64,000 nucleotides of DNA from Homarus americanus. Its lineage: Eukaryota; Arthropoda; Malacostraca; Decapoda; Nephropidae. Of the stretch, positions 1 through 11,695 are shown one piece after another. Position numbers and translations under genes: made by a program. The stretch lies in contig NW_024748870.1 in assembly GCF_018991925.1 (NCBI RefSeq), positions 2,029,834 through 2,093,833 of the forward strand. Direction: 5' to 3'. Position 1 is the first letter of the stretch; each line of letters opens with the position of its first letter. The notes below the pieces were generated by a model. That model worked only from the letters and a program-made list of their open reading frames with translations, was not told the DNA's origin and did not search any database.

Positions 1-71
1 GGGAAGGAGCAGTAGTGACAGCAGCAGGAGAGGGAAGGAGCAGTAGTGACAGCAGCAGGAGAGGGGAGGAG
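1..71. repeat. 31-bp tandem repeat, cut by the window edge
   Basis: A 31-bp unit (GGGAAGGAGCAGTAGTGACA followed by GCAGCAGGAGA) is present twice in tandem, followed by a degenerate partial third copy. It probably continues upstream of the window. Confidence 0.85.
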
Positions 72-918
72 CAAAAGCTGTCAATTACAAGCGACGAGGA
101 AGAATCAATAAGCAGTAGCAACGAATGATAATGAGGTGAAGCCTAGCGATTAAATTGTTGCTGGACGGACGCTGAGACATGCATTAGCTCTATAAGGCTT
201 AGGCGTAGGGGAGTGTGCAGGACAGACTCGCACAAAAGGCGTGAGGGACGGGCGGCGGTGATACTGTGGGCGCCCTGGGAACATGATAGGATGGACTGAA
301 GGCATGACAACACCTGGGTTCATATACTGGGCATCTGTGGGCACCTCCTGGGTACATGGTGGGGGTGGTGTTAAATCATTTGGGCTAGACAGTAGCATGG
401 CTGGCTCCCTCGGCGTGTGCCTTGTGTTTATTTTTGTGGAGAATGAATGCGCGCTCGTGCTTCCTCCTCCTCCTCCCGTCCACAGTCCTTGTAACCCCAC
501 CATACTCTCCTCACCCCACTCTATCTCTCCGTCACCCCCTCTCCTTCCCTCTCCCCCCTCTCTTATAGTTAACATCATCTCTGTCATGTTCCTATACCCA
601 TATATAAACAACAATAATATATAAACAAATATATATACAGTATATACTAGTGAGTTAGTCTTCGTCCTGGCCATATATGCGTCTTACCTGTCAACATGTA
701 AGGTTACGTTAGCGTAGTGTAAACATCAGTGTTTACGTATATACAAACAGGTGGATTCTATCTCGACATGGCTCCTCTGGCAGTGACCATAACATAATAA
801 GACCAGGGTGGCTGATCCTCGTCTCCTGCAGTCAGTAATCCTGCAGGAGGTCCCAGGTATCGTGGGTCATCGAGGCTGAGGTGTAACAGAGGTCAATGTG
901 GGTGTTGGGCGAGGGCAA
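72..918. other. Non-coding stretch, no gene recognised
   Basis: Two overlapping antisense open frames exist at 150-674 and 283-624, but they coincide with a C/T-rich tract (about 460-570) and carry low-complexity Pro/Ser translations with no recognisable domain. I do not call them genes. Nothing else stands out. Confidence 0.5.
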
Positions 919-1410
919 CGCTCCTATTGGTTCGTTGTACTTAAAGCAGCGCTGTTATTGGTCTGTTGTATTTAAAGCGGCCCTGTCATTGGTTCGTTAA
1001 ACTTGAGATGGCGTTGTCAATGGTCAGTTTTAACCTGGTCGAGGATATTAATTTCTTGTTTGTTTCCCTTATGACAGAATTAATATTCCTCAGTTTCAAC
1101 AAAGGCAGAACTACTGTTATTAATTACACTTGATACAGGACATTTTGTAAGGTTTAGTTAAGCTCAACGTATGTACTGTACAATGATGTGGGCCGTTTAT
1201 CGTATCTGACGCTATTCTTGTCGGGACTGTCAGTGTAAACAGTGCCATTTGTCAGTCATGATGAAGGACAGAAATTATGCTGATTACTGTAAATATGTTG
1301 AGTTGACCGTATAAGGAGACACCACTGCCATTGGTCAAGTGAATGCAAGGTGAAGCTGCTATTGGTCAGCATAGTGCAAGACGAAGCTGCTATTGGGTTA
1401 TTGGTCAACA
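919..1410. promoter_or_regulatory. Cluster of inverted CCAAT (ATTGG) boxes on a 31-bp spacing
   Basis: ATTGG begins at 926, 957, 988, 1330, 1361, 1392 and 1400. Both triplets are spaced exactly 31 bp apart, about three helical turns. The first triplet lies in a degenerate tandem repeat (units near 921, 952, 983) with conserved TTGTA/TTAAAG between the boxes. ATTGG is the reverse of the CCAAT box bound by NF-Y. It could be a regulatory cluster or simply an old 31-bp minisatellite; no adjacent gene is visible. Confidence 0.3.
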
Positions 1411-1960
1411 GATTGCGAGACTCCGGCTGTTGACGTAATGTTGTGTCAGCCATCAAAACCAAGTACAGGTTTATGACTGTTTGAGCAGAAGTATCGGAGA
1501 AAAATCAACTCGTATTACTGTACAGATTTGTCAGATTTCAGATTACGCAAGTAGGGATGGCTGAACGTGGGGGCACTATTTATCTCGTCAAGAGTCGTGT
1601 CTTAGCACAGGTAATGAAGTAGAGAGAAGTAGAGAATAATAACATGAATATAAAGTAATGGAAGAGAGGACATTAACTACAGGTAACCCATTGACATAGA
1701 GACATACACCTAAATATGGAGGAAAAATACTAATCATCAACCTCATCTTGTTGGGTTACATCACGTTTCATTCAAATCTACTTCAATTTGTTCTAGTTAT
1801 CGTGTTCATACGATACCGAACTGACACACAGACGAGCTGAGAAGTTTTTCTTACAGTTCCCCCCCAGTTAGAGGCGACGGGGTACAACAACATAGAAAAC
1901 GGGATTGAAAACAAAAGACGATAATGGCATCACAGAACACGGAACAAGGACACTAAAACA
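1411..1960. other. Unique-looking non-coding DNA
   Basis: No gene, repeat array or RNA gene is recognised. The sequence is AT-rich with stops in all frames. Confidence 0.5.
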
Positions 1961-2230
1961 GGATAAAGACGCAGGGTGTTGAAAGGAGAGATGGAGAGGA
2001 GTATGAGGAGGGGCAGGGAGAGGAGGGAGAGGGAGAAGAGTGTGTGGAGGGAGGGAGGGAAGGAGTGTTGGTGTAAGTTACGACGACAGACAAAAGTCCT
2101 TCAGTCACTTGTCTTTGTTGTGGTGGGCTGGTCCCCGATACCTCTCTGGCCTCAGCTGGACCACCACAACCCCGTGCTCTCTCACCCCAGGAAGGAAGGA
2201 AGGAAGGAAGGAAGGAAGGCAGGCGTCTAG
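1961..2230. repeat. Purine-rich tract with (GGAA)n
   Basis: A GA-rich segment (1985-2065) is followed by a tetranucleotide run of about seven GGAA/GAAG units at 2190-2219. The open frames over it are low-complexity Arg/Glu translations and are not genes. Confidence 0.7.
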
Positions 2231-3299
2231 TCTACCACAGTCTGAGGGACGGTGACTTAGGGAAGGAAGAACCCAGCTTAAAGGAGGAAAGAAAGTGGTT
2301 TACGAGGGAAGAATTCATCTTAAAGAGGGAGTAAGAAGACACTGGTGGGGCTTTATGGGAGGAAAATAGTGGATTGGGGGCTGAAAATGCAGCTTAGAGG
2401 GATAATTGGACTTGGAGACAGAGACATCCAATTATAGTGAGGACAATGGAACTCTCGTACTCTCTAGCGACATCAAATCCGGTCACCTACTCCCAAAGCA
2501 CGCCAATAAATGACTCTTCTCCCTGTAGTCTTAAAATCATCAACCACACACAATATTTTGATAAGTTCGAAGGATAAAAACTACTAACAATACCACAGTA
2601 ATGTACACCACAGAAGGTTCCTCAACCCGTGACTGTTGGAGCAGTGTTACGCCAGAACCAGTCTAGACGCCACTGGTCTACAGGTGTGGGAGTGTCACCC
2701 TCCTGCGTTACCTCACCTGCACCTTCACTACACGAGCGAGCACGCCCTTACACGTACTAACCTTGAACCCCGATGGTCAGAGATCCGTGTGTTAAAGTCC
2801 TCACAGCTCAGAGCCTCACGAGCAATGACACAAAGCGCTAACTAAATGTGTCGAATTTGCAGTCACGCTACATTAAGGAGATGAGTTCTGTTATTCCCTG
2901 CAGAGGAAAACATTACGTAGACTTGTTTCAGAACCTGTGTTTTGTTTTTCTGCTGTTGCTGTTTTTATTAGTTCAAGTCTGGGTATTTTAATTGTTTTTG
3001 CTACTTTTATTCATTAACAGGTTTATTTTATTAGGTTTTTGTTAATGTGTGGTTAGTTTTCTTGTTGTTGTTGGTATTTTCCATCGTTAAACATCAGAGC
3101 ATCACAGTCAACTTTTCCTAAACGTTCACAGTAATGTTTTTATATAGTCTGACTTCCTGAACTTCCCCGCGTTGTTCACCTCCATTACCCGGAAAAACGT
3201 CCCTCGTTCACGACCTTTAACCTTTACTCTTATTTTTGTTTACATGTCGAGTCTTCATTAAATCTGACGCCCACTAACATCGCTCTCAGGTCCTGTCAG
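2231..3299. other. Non-coding DNA, nothing recognised
   Basis: Mixed-composition sequence. The short frame at 2636-2845 has no recognisable domain or splice context. T-rich runs lie at 2935-3090. Confidence 0.5.
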
Positions 3300-4050
3300 G
3301 CTCACAAGCCACGTCCGTAGGTCCCTTTACGCCCACAAGCAACGCCCGCGGAGTTCCTTTCACGCCCACAAGTAACGCCCACGGAGGTCCTTTCACGCTC
3401 ACAAGTCACGCCCGTAGGTCTCCTTACGTCAACAAGTAACGCCCGCGGAGTTCCTTTCACGCCCACAAGTAACGCCCGCGGAGTTCCTTTCACGCCCACA
3501 AGTAACGCCCGCGGAGTTCCTTTCACGTCCACAAGTAACGCCCGCGGAGTTCCTTTCACTTACGCAACGCCCGCGAGTTCTTTCACTCCCATTAGCAACG
3601 CCCGCGGAGTTCCTTTCACTCCCCACAAGTAACGCCCGCGGAGTTCTTTCACGCTCACAAGTAACGCCTGCGGAGTTCCTTTCACTCCCGCCAAGTAACG
3701 CCCGAGTTCCTTTCACGCCCACAAGCAACGCCCGCGGAGTTCCTTTCACGCCCACAAGTAACGCCCGCGGAGTTCCTTTCACGTCCACAAGTAACGCCCG
3801 CGGAGTTCCTTTCACTCCCACAAGTAACGCCCACGGAGTTCCTTTCACGTCCACAAGTAACGCCTGCGGAGTCTTTCTTTCACGTCCGGCTAAGTAACGC
3901 CCGCGGAGTTCCTTTCACGTCCACAAGTAACGCCCGCGGAGTTCCTTTCACTCCCACAAGTAACGCCTGTAAGTCTCCTTATGCCCGCAAGTAACGCCCT
4001 ATTGTCTTTTCACGCCCTCAATCAGTGTCGAAGGTTCTCTCACGCCCACA
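3300..4050. repeat. 33-bp GC-rich minisatellite, about 20 copies
   Basis: The unit reads ACGCCCACAAGTAACGCCCG then CGGAGTTCCTTTC (33 bp), repeated head to tail with single-base variants and small indels, and decays at its 3' end (3960-4050). Because 33 is divisible by three, the minus strand stays open and translates as an 11-residue repeat (GVKGTPRALLV). This is a by-product of the repeat rather than evidence for a protein. Confidence 0.93.
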
Positions 4051-4526
4051 AACAGCCTTATGAGGTCTCCCCTACCTATTACCTACAACAAACACACCGA
4101 CATGTCATCGACTCGGTCACAGGAGGCAGTCAGGGGCTGGTGGGTGCTGCCGGGAACTGACGGAAGCTGCGACACCTCACTCACTCCTTACCGTATGAGG
4201 TAGTCGCCACCACCACCACCACCACCACCCAATTATGGTCTTACACCGTTGATCGCAGCTCCAGTACCGGCAGTCAGTAGCGCCTGGCATTTCCCTCTAA
4301 CCTGACAGTGAGACGCTTATGTTGACTACAAGCGTTCGGCCGTATCGTTTTGTTATGACGCGGGTATATAAATAAGTTTAGTGGCGCCCTCTCCAAGTAC
4401 TTGTGGCTGCCATTAACATCATCATAAAGTGGGGGGCAGCAGTACTTGTTGGGTTAGGTTAGGTTAGGTTCGTAGAAAATTTAATTACTTTAAAAGGGGT
4501 TAATAATATCTTTAAAGATGGAGTAC

Positions 4527-4570
<44 letters not shown>

Positions 4571-5199
4571 AATACCAGTTTTTGTGTGTGTGTGTTTTTT
4601 TTTTACCTTTTCAAGAAAATTAATGCACGGGAAGATATCAGACACGTGTTGATGTCAAATCCCTTGCCAAAAGACGGAAGATTTATGACTCAGGAGATGT
4701 CCGCGTTACTTAAGACTCTGTCCCATGTATACAACAACTTGTTCTCCTGACGACGATATCACCATAACACAGGGAAGCAGAAGAGGGTTAAGTTATCGTA
4801 CTCAAAACCTCACCTAACCTAACGTAACCTAACCTAACCTAACCCAATACGTTCCTTCCCCCTGCTATATACAGACCGACACACAGCGGTAGTAACACTC
4901 CTACAGCACACTATATACCCCCACACCCCTTGACATTGGTGGTTGCGGGGCATAAACAGGAAAACACACCTTGTTATTGTTAAGGTCAAGAGTGATGTCT
5001 GTCTGTCAAGCATGAGGGAAAAAAAACGATCAACTTAATTAAATAAAGCGATAGAGCAGAGCAGACTGTAAACAACAAACAAATAATCATGTAAACAAGT
5101 AAACACGAAAAAGCAGATGATATATAAGCAGACAATAGTATCAGCAGACAACACTATTGAAACAGATAATATAAATACAAAAATATGCAAGACTGCTGG
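4051..5199. other. Non-coding DNA with microsatellites and short TTAGG tracts
   Basis: Contains (CAC)n at 4207-4229, a short TTAGG tract at 4449-4470, (CA)n at 4529-4564, a CCTAA tract at 4812-4846, and one copy of a dispersed motif (GGGTTAAGTTATCGTACTCA, about 4785-4804) that is amplified elsewhere in the window. No gene is recognised. Confidence 0.7.
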
Positions 5200-5342
5200 T
5201 TATGTGAAGATTAGCCGTCCCAGCTTAGGTTAGGGTAGGGTAGAGTAGGTTAGGGTTGGGTAGGTTAGGTTAGGGTTGGGTAGGTTAGCGTGTTGAATCT
5301 TAAGGTGAAATAAGCTGGGGTGGCTAATTTTCAGGTGATCCC
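5200..5342. mobile_element. Short inverted-repeat element with TTAGG-like core (copy 1)
   Basis: The left end reads TGAAGATTAGCCGTCCCAGC and the right end reads GCTGGGGTGGCTAATTTTCA plus GGTGATCC; these are inverted copies. The middle is a degenerate TTAGG/TAGGG tract. The same arrangement recurs near 30.6, 31.8, 34.6 and 35.3 kb. The structure resembles a MITE or foldback element, but no coding capacity or target-site duplication was identified. Confidence 0.65.
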
Positions 5343-5399
5343 AAACGACAAATAGACAATAAATAGTTTAATGAGACAACGAAATATATAAGAGAGAAA

Positions 5400-5700
5400 G
5401 AGACAAGTAAATTCATCCTTCCATCCCTCTTCTCTTCTCCTTCTCTCCCTCCCTTTCCTTCTCTTTCCCTCCCATCTTCCTCCTCCCTTCAACACCCCCA
5501 TCTCTCCCTCACCCTCGCCACCCCTTCCACTATCACCACCACCTTACCTTCCCCTTTCCACCATCCATCACCACAACCATCACCACTTTCCACACCCTTC
5601 CCCACCACTATCTTCCCCATCACCACCTTCCCTAATTACTCACCACCACCTCAGCATCATCACCCCACTACTCCCCATCCTCCCCACAACCACAGTAAAA
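5400..5700. repeat. Pyrimidine-rich and ACC-rich low-complexity tract
   Basis: A C/T-rich run (5410-5520) passes into CCACC/ATCACC repeats (5520-5690). No coding signal. Confidence 0.75.
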
Positions 5701-5816
5701 ACATAAAAAGTAAACTGACCCGCGTCACGCAATGTCGTTCTTGAATTTACAAATATTAGAGGAACGAGGACGGCTTTGTGGTGGTGACGCGGCATGACCA
5801 GCCACGGTGTTTACTG

Positions 5817-5892
5817 CTCTCTCTCTCTCTCTCTTGCCCTGCTTCGCAACACACACGCACACACATTCCTCACCTGTGTAGACAAGGTGTGC

Positions 5893-5932
<40 letters not shown>
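5817..5932. repeat. (TC)n and (GA)n microsatellites in inverted orientation
   Basis: (TC)n at 5817-5834 and (GA)n at 5894-5930 face each other across 60 bp and could pair as a stem. Overlapping frames in several directions are translated dinucleotide repeats. Confidence 0.9.
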
Positions 5933-5933
<1 letters not shown>

Positions 5934-6105
5934 CAACATCCACTGCCCCATATTCAAGCACATGCAGAAAAGATAGATCACGAAATGATTCTTAAATTGC
6001 ACTGAGACTTACTCAAAAAGGAATCAGGTTGTTTCATTCTCAAGTTGGGCTTTTGGTATTATATTATATGTAATTTATTGAAAAAAAATGTGTTTACTGA
6101 GTGTT

Positions 6106-6108
<3 letters not shown>

Positions 6109-6178
<70 letters not shown>
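6109..6178. repeat. (GT)n microsatellite
   Basis: About 35 uninterrupted GT dinucleotides. Confidence 0.97.
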
Positions 6179-6630
6179 TAATCTCCAACGCACTGATTTT
6201 TTAGAGAATTGCCCAAAGTTATGGGAACACACTCTCTCTCCATTACACCGTGGTTAGAAGTGACGTAGTTAAGTAGGATACACGACATTAAACCACATTA
6301 AGAGATATGAACCTCGTCACCTGAGCAACATTGGTTAACACTGTATAGGGAGGTGGTCGTTGTGTGGCCCATGTTGACCACACCCCCTAGAACGACAGAC
6401 AGTGGCTAGTAACAGGTCGTACAGGTCGTCCTCAACCACTACCTCCTCCAGTATTACCAAACATAAACAAAACCTTACTCCTCCTCCTCTTCCTCCCTCT
6501 TACGTCATCGCTCTGTTGTATTTTTCCGGGTTATACAAATCAGTTGCTGACTCAAATAGTTTTTGTTTTTCTTTAAATGCGGTTTATATTACTGAGATTG
6601 CATACACGTATAAGTGGTGTTGTTTTTAGA

Positions 6631-7090
6631 TTCATACACACTCATACACACACTCATACACACACTCATACACACACACTCATACACACACACTCATACA
6701 CACACTCATACACACACACACTCATACACACACTCATACACACACACACACACACATACACAACTGAATACGTCATGAATCCGCCTTCCTCCCTCCTACA
6801 CGAACACAACAGTCCCCGCCATCCGGATTATGAAGGGCGTCACCACGAACCTTGTAAGCAAACCGCATAAAATACTCTTCCTGGTTTATTTACCGCATGC
6901 CTCTTCCCTCCTCATCTCCATAAGATTATTATCTTCACTACTGTACAAGTTCACTGTTTACAACACACCCGTCACTGGACTTCAGAAGAAAATTATAATG
7001 TTTGAGCTGTATTTATCCTCTCAGACAAACACACACACACACACACTCATACACACACTCATACACACACACACACACGCACACACACCT
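6631..7090. repeat. (CA)n with interspersed CTCATA, two blocks
   Basis: Blocks at 6631-6765 and 7028-7088 consist of CACACA with regularly inserted CTCATACA units. The DNA between them (6766-7027) shows no gene. Confidence 0.9.
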
Positions 7091-7305
7091 CACCTTTGCT
7101 TCCTGATACCTGTCTAGGATCTCTGTATCTTACTATGATCGATACTTAACCCACAGAAAATCATGAATGAATTGGCATCTCACAGTTCGTCTGGCACCAC
7201 AAGCAAGAATAAAATTTTACTGGTGATATTTTAATCAGTTTTGTATGTCAGTCTGCTGAATAAAATCATCTTGCATTGACTTCAATAAAATGTTAAAAGC
7301 GGCGT

Positions 7306-7382
7306 CTCGTACTGAAGGGATTCAATAGTATCGTGTAATACTTCTGGGTGTACAATAACTCCCTTCAGTACGATAACTTTAA
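7306..7382. repeat. Inverted repeat related to the dispersed TCAAAGGGTTAA motif
   Basis: TCGTACTGAAGGGATTCAAT at 7307-7326 and its inverted counterpart (ATAACTCCCTTCAGTACGAT, about 7356-7375) form a near-perfect hairpin with a loop of about 30 bp. The arm sequence belongs to the motif family amplified at 23.9 and 26.8 kb. Confidence 0.7.
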
Positions 7383-7998
7383 CATCTTAAATACGATATC
7401 ATCTTACACAAGGGAATAAGTTATCGTATTTTCACAACTTGAACACAAAGTACTCGGGGGATTACAACTACATCCTCAAAGGGGTATACAGGCATTTAAT
7501 TAATCGTACTCAAGGGGACTCAAGGGTTAATGCATCTCAATCATTGTACTAATTCACGTACTCAAAGAGGTTACCAGCATAGTGAAACAGTGTAATAAAT
7601 CGCATTCAAGAGTTCGCCTGGCACCGGAGACACAATCATGCCCGGCTGCCTCTACCCTGCCCAAACGTCTGACGTGTGCCTGGTGATACGGACTCGCGTT
7701 TTTACGGACTCAAGGCGCGGGCACGTGTAGAGGGAGTAAGAATACACACAACACGTCACTCCGGAGTATTTCTGAAGGCATTAACGTAAATATCTGGCGG
7801 TGGGAGTGCGTTGATTTGTGTCTGAAGTGTGTTTATTTCGAGTGTGTGGGGAGGGGGTGGTGCCGAGTATTTGTGTGTGGATGGTAGCGGGCGGGTACTG
7901 AATGTGTGTGGGTACTAAGTGTGTGTGTGGGTGCTGAAGGTGTGGGGGGTACTAAGTGTGTGTGGGTATGACCATGTGGGTATTGAGTGTCTGAGTAT

Positions 7999-8000
<2 letters not shown>
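7383..8000. other. Non-coding DNA with solo copies of the dispersed motif
   Basis: Single degenerate copies occur near 7410-7432, 7503-7530 and 7555-7572 (TACTCAAGG.../GGGTTAA). From 7800 to 8000 it is a GT/GGT-rich low-complexity lead-in to the next microsatellite. No gene. Confidence 0.55.
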
Positions 8001-8001
<1 letters not shown>

Positions 8002-8057
<56 letters not shown>

Positions 8058-8134
8058 CTCTCGTGTGAGTGATCAGTGCCAAGGTCAACATGAGGGACAA
8101 TTATTACGGGACACACACACACACACACACACAC
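8002..8134. repeat. (TG)n followed by (CA)n
   Basis: (TG)n at 8002-8056, then (CA)n at 8110-8134. The frames over them are translated repeats. Confidence 0.95.
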
Positions 8135-8390
8135 TAACTTAAACACAAAAAAAAACACACATTGACCTCTAGCAATTTTGTAAACATTATGAAAAGACAA
8201 ACAAACTAACACTAAATAAACAACAAGAAGCAAAGAATAAAGATGGAAGAAAATAAACAATAAACAAAAATAATGTAAATAAAGAGAAGATAATTTTTAA
8301 CACTGTGCTTGTTTACACCCAAGAAGGAAGTCAGTGTATCATGAGAACTAACGGAGACACAACCAAGTGTAGTGAGGTGTCGCGGTAACT

Positions 8391-8955
8391 GTGTAATGAA
8401 GACAAGATATTATGCAGAGTCTGTGTAATGAAGACAAGATATTATGCAGAGTCTGTGTAATGAAGACAAGATATTATGCAGAGTCTGTGTAATGAAGACA
8501 AGATATCAAGCAGAGTCTGTGTAATGAAGACAAGATATTATGCAGAGTCTGTGTAATGAAGACAAGATATTATGCAGAGTCTGTGTAATGAAGACAAGAT
8601 ATTATGCAGAGTCTGTGTAATGAAGACAAGATATTATGCAGAGTCTGTGTAATGAAGACAAGATATTATGCAGAGTCTGTGTAATGAAGACAAAGATATT
8701 ATGCAGAGTCTGTGTAATGAAGACAAGATATTACAGAGTCTGTGTAATGAAGACAAGATATTATGCAGAGTCTGTGTAATGAAGACAAGATATTATGCAG
8801 AGTCTGTGTAATGAAGACAAGATATTATGCAGAGTCTGTGTAATGAAGACAAGATATTATGCAGAGTCTGTGTAATGAAGACAAGATATTATGCAGAGTC
8901 TGTGTAATGAAGACAAGATATCAAGCAGAGTCTGTGTAATGAAGACAAGATATCA
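8391..8955. repeat. 32-bp minisatellite, about 17-18 copies
   Basis: The unit is GTGTAATGAAGACAAGATAT then TATGCAGAGTCT (32 bp). Copies are nearly identical; variants include one with an extra A (near 8692), one with a short deletion (near 8731) and several ending TCAAGCAGAG. High homogeneity suggests recent expansion. There are no unique spacers, so it is not a CRISPR array. Confidence 0.96.
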
Positions 8956-9478
8956 GGCGCTAAACAAATTCCACCTAGAAGGCAAGAGAGAAAAAGATAG
9001 CAGTTCGTATGATAACACAAATAGAAATACCAGGAAACGGTTCAAGCAGAGTTGTAACAAGGCTAAACGCATTCAGTTAATATGATAGCATCGCGGGCAC
9101 CCCCTACCCCCTCTCTCTCTCTCTCTCTCTCTCTCTCCCCCATCCCACCCACCCTCTCTTGCAGTAGCCGGGAGGGAATGGTATGGTAGTGTTAGTAAGG
9201 GGAAGGGGAGGGAGGGGGGGGGGTGATTGTGGAAGAGGAGGATGGAGGAGGGGAGGTAGTCGTGATGGAGGGAGTGATGGAGGGAAGTGAGGGAGCACCA
9301 CTCTGTATCAGTATAGTCACCGGGACAGGACATGGCCAAATATACCTTTATTATGTCCCAAGAGGAAATGGACAGTGAGGGGTGTTGACCAGCTGTGTGT
9401 GTGTGTGTGTTTTTTTCCTTAGTGACCTACAACACCTTGGCGGTCCTAACCTAAACTAACCTAACCTTAACTATTCCG
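8956..9478. repeat. (TC)n at 9112-9136 and G/A-rich tract at 9180-9300
   Basis: Low-complexity segment between two minisatellites, with (TC)n, a GGGGAGG-rich run, a short GT run at 9394-9409 and a CCTAA tract at 9449-9473. No gene recognised. Confidence 0.75.
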
Positions 9479-9655
9479 TTTAAACCTGTACTTAAACCAC
9501 CGCTTAAACCACCTCTTAAACCACCGCTTAAACCTCTACTTAAACCACCGCTTAAACCACCTCTTAAACCACGTCTTAAACCACCGCTTAAACCTCTACT
9601 TAAACCACCTCTTAAACCACGTCTTAAACCACCGCTTAAACCTCTACCTAAACCA
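9479..9655. repeat. 12-bp minisatellite (CTTAAACCACCG-like)
   Basis: CTTAAACCACCG, CTTAAACCACCT, CTTAAACCTCTA and CTTAAACCACGT alternate in a higher-order pattern through about 14 units. Confidence 0.9.
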
Positions 9656-10036
9656 CTGATCGAATAATCTTGCTCCTCTGGGTAAAACTAACACCATTCT
9701 GAGGTAAACCACACTATAAAAATACATGATAAAGATGATAATATGATCCAGACAATGATAAATATGGGAAGAGGGAGAATTACCAAGAGGGTGGGGGAGA
9801 TGGAGGAGAAAGAGAGGATGAATGAGAGAAGAGATAGCTTGATAAACGTAAGGGAAAGGACGAAAGGGGAAGAACTTTTATCATAGGTGTTGGTGAAGAT
9901 TTTGAAGACCGAGAAAAATGAAGGAATGGAATGAATGGTGATTGATAAAGATGATAATTAGATAATGAAGTGTGGGAACAGGTAAAGGTGAGAGAAATAA
10001 CCAGGAAGGAGTTTTTTTTAGGGAGTTGGAGTAGGT

Positions 10037-10039
<3 letters not shown>
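9656..10039. other. Non-coding DNA, nothing recognised
   Basis: Purine-rich in places (9770-9880). No domain-bearing frame. Confidence 0.5.
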
Positions 10040-10091
<52 letters not shown>

Positions 10092-10320
10092 TTTTCAAGA
10101 CCCAGCAGAAACAATTCGTCGAGGGAAAATTTATGGGGTTAGGTTAGGTTAGAAGTGAGAGTGAGGAAGAGAGAGCAAGGATAGAGAGAGAGAGAGAGTG
10201 TGTGTGGGTGAGTCGTAAAGTAAGGAGGGAGAGAAGAAGTATAGGTGGAGAGGGAGTGAGAGGGAGGGGTAAGAAAAGGAGAGGGGGGAGAGGGTGAGAG
10301 GGAGGGAAGGAGAGGGCGTG
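10040..10320. repeat. (GA)n microsatellite and GA-rich flank
   Basis: Near-pure (GA)n at 10040-10091, a TTAGG pair at 10138-10152, then a GA/GGA-rich region to 10320. Minus-strand frames here are low-complexity Ser/Leu/Pro. Confidence 0.9.
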
Positions 10321-10484
10321 AGCGTCTGGCAACCCTCACAGGTGCCTCAGGTGAGCGGGCACTATTGTTTACATCATTACACACTCCCTCTTGGCACTCA
10401 TTCTCCCAGCCACTCACATTAACCCTTCATACTGTCCCCCACACACACGATCCAGACACTTACCAATTATTGTTTCACTCTCAC

Positions 10485-10935
10485 ACAGACCCACACACTC
10501 CCTACCGCACTCACAGCCACAGTCCCTACCACACTCACAGCCACACTCCCTACCACACTCACAGCCACACTCTCTACCACACTCACAGCCACACTCCCTA
10601 CCACACTCACAGCCACACTCACAGCCACACTTCACCACACCACAGCCACACCCATACCACACCCACAGCCACACCCCCACCACACTCAGCCACACTCCCC
10701 ACACTCCAGCAGCCACACCTCACCACACTCACAGCCACACCTCACCACACCCCACAGCCACCCCCACCACACCCACAGCCACACCCATACCACACTCACA
10801 GCCACACTCCCTACCACACTCACAGCCACACTCCCTACCACACTCACAGCCACACTCCCTACCACACTCACAGCCACACTCCATACCACACTCACAGCCA
10901 CACTCTCTACCACACTCCCTACCACACTTACAGCT
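10485..10935. repeat. 24-bp CACACTCACAGC minisatellite
   Basis: The unit CACACTCCCTACCACACTCA plus CAGC (24 bp, itself built from CCACACTC-type subunits) is repeated about 17 times with variants. Long frames on both strands (for example 10365-10994) follow from the unit being a multiple of three and are not genes. Confidence 0.93.
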
Positions 10936-10992
10936 CTCATTTCTCAACGTCTGCCTCCTTAAGTAGCGTCAACAAATATTTTATCACAACAT

Positions 10993-11075
10993 AATGAGGG
11001 TGGGCGGCAGGGTGGGCGGCAGGGTGGGCAGCAAGGTGGGCGGCAAGGTGGGTTATTTAGATGAAGCTGGGTGGC
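10993..11075. repeat. GGTGGGCGGCA repeat
   Basis: About six degenerate copies of a 12-13 bp G-rich unit. Confidence 0.85.
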
Positions 11076-11097
11076 AAGGTAGATCTAAATAAACCAC

Positions 11098-11530
11098 AAC
11101 CACCCTCACCACTACTACCACCACCAACACCATCACAACCATTACTACCACCACTATTACAACAGCCACTTACCACCACCATTACTTCCACCACCACTTA
11201 CCACCACTATTACAACAGCCACTTACCACCACCATTACTTCCACCACCACTTACCTCCACTATTACAACAGCCACTTACCACAACCATTACTTCCACCAC
11301 CACTTACCACCACTATTACAACAGCCACTTACCACAACCATTACTTCCACCACCACTTACCACCACTATTACAACAGCCACTTACCACCACTATTACAAC
11401 AGCCACTTACCACCACCATTACTTCCACCACCACTTACCACCACTATTACAACAGCCACTTACCACAACCATTACTTCCACCACCACTTACCACCACCAT
11501 TACTTCCACCACCACTTACCACCACCAAAA
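11098..11530. repeat. Composite ACC/ATT minisatellite
   Basis: Blocks such as TTACCACCACTATTACAACA plus GCCAC alternate with CCATTACTTCCACCACCACT. The frame 11061-11564 is the translation of this array (Pro/Thr/Tyr repeats). Confidence 0.92.
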
Positions 11531-11599
11531 ATACACACTACTCAAGACATTCATGTACATATAAACTCACGTACATATAACATTAACATACGCACATAG

Positions 11600-11695
11600 A
11601 ATTACACACAAGATAATAATATCAATAATAACATTACTAATAATAATAACATTAATAATAATAATGACAATAATAATAATAATAAAATCATCATA
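11600..11695. repeat. (AAT)n imperfect
   Basis: Interrupted AAT/AATAAC repeats. Confidence 0.85.

Noticed and set aside
8391..8955. CRISPR-like regular repeats
   Set aside because: The units are directly adjacent without unique spacers, and the genome is eukaryotic; it is a minisatellite.
10365..10994. 209-codon His/Ser/Thr-rich frame
   Set aside because: Produced by a 24-bp CACACTCACAGC repeat, open in several frames.
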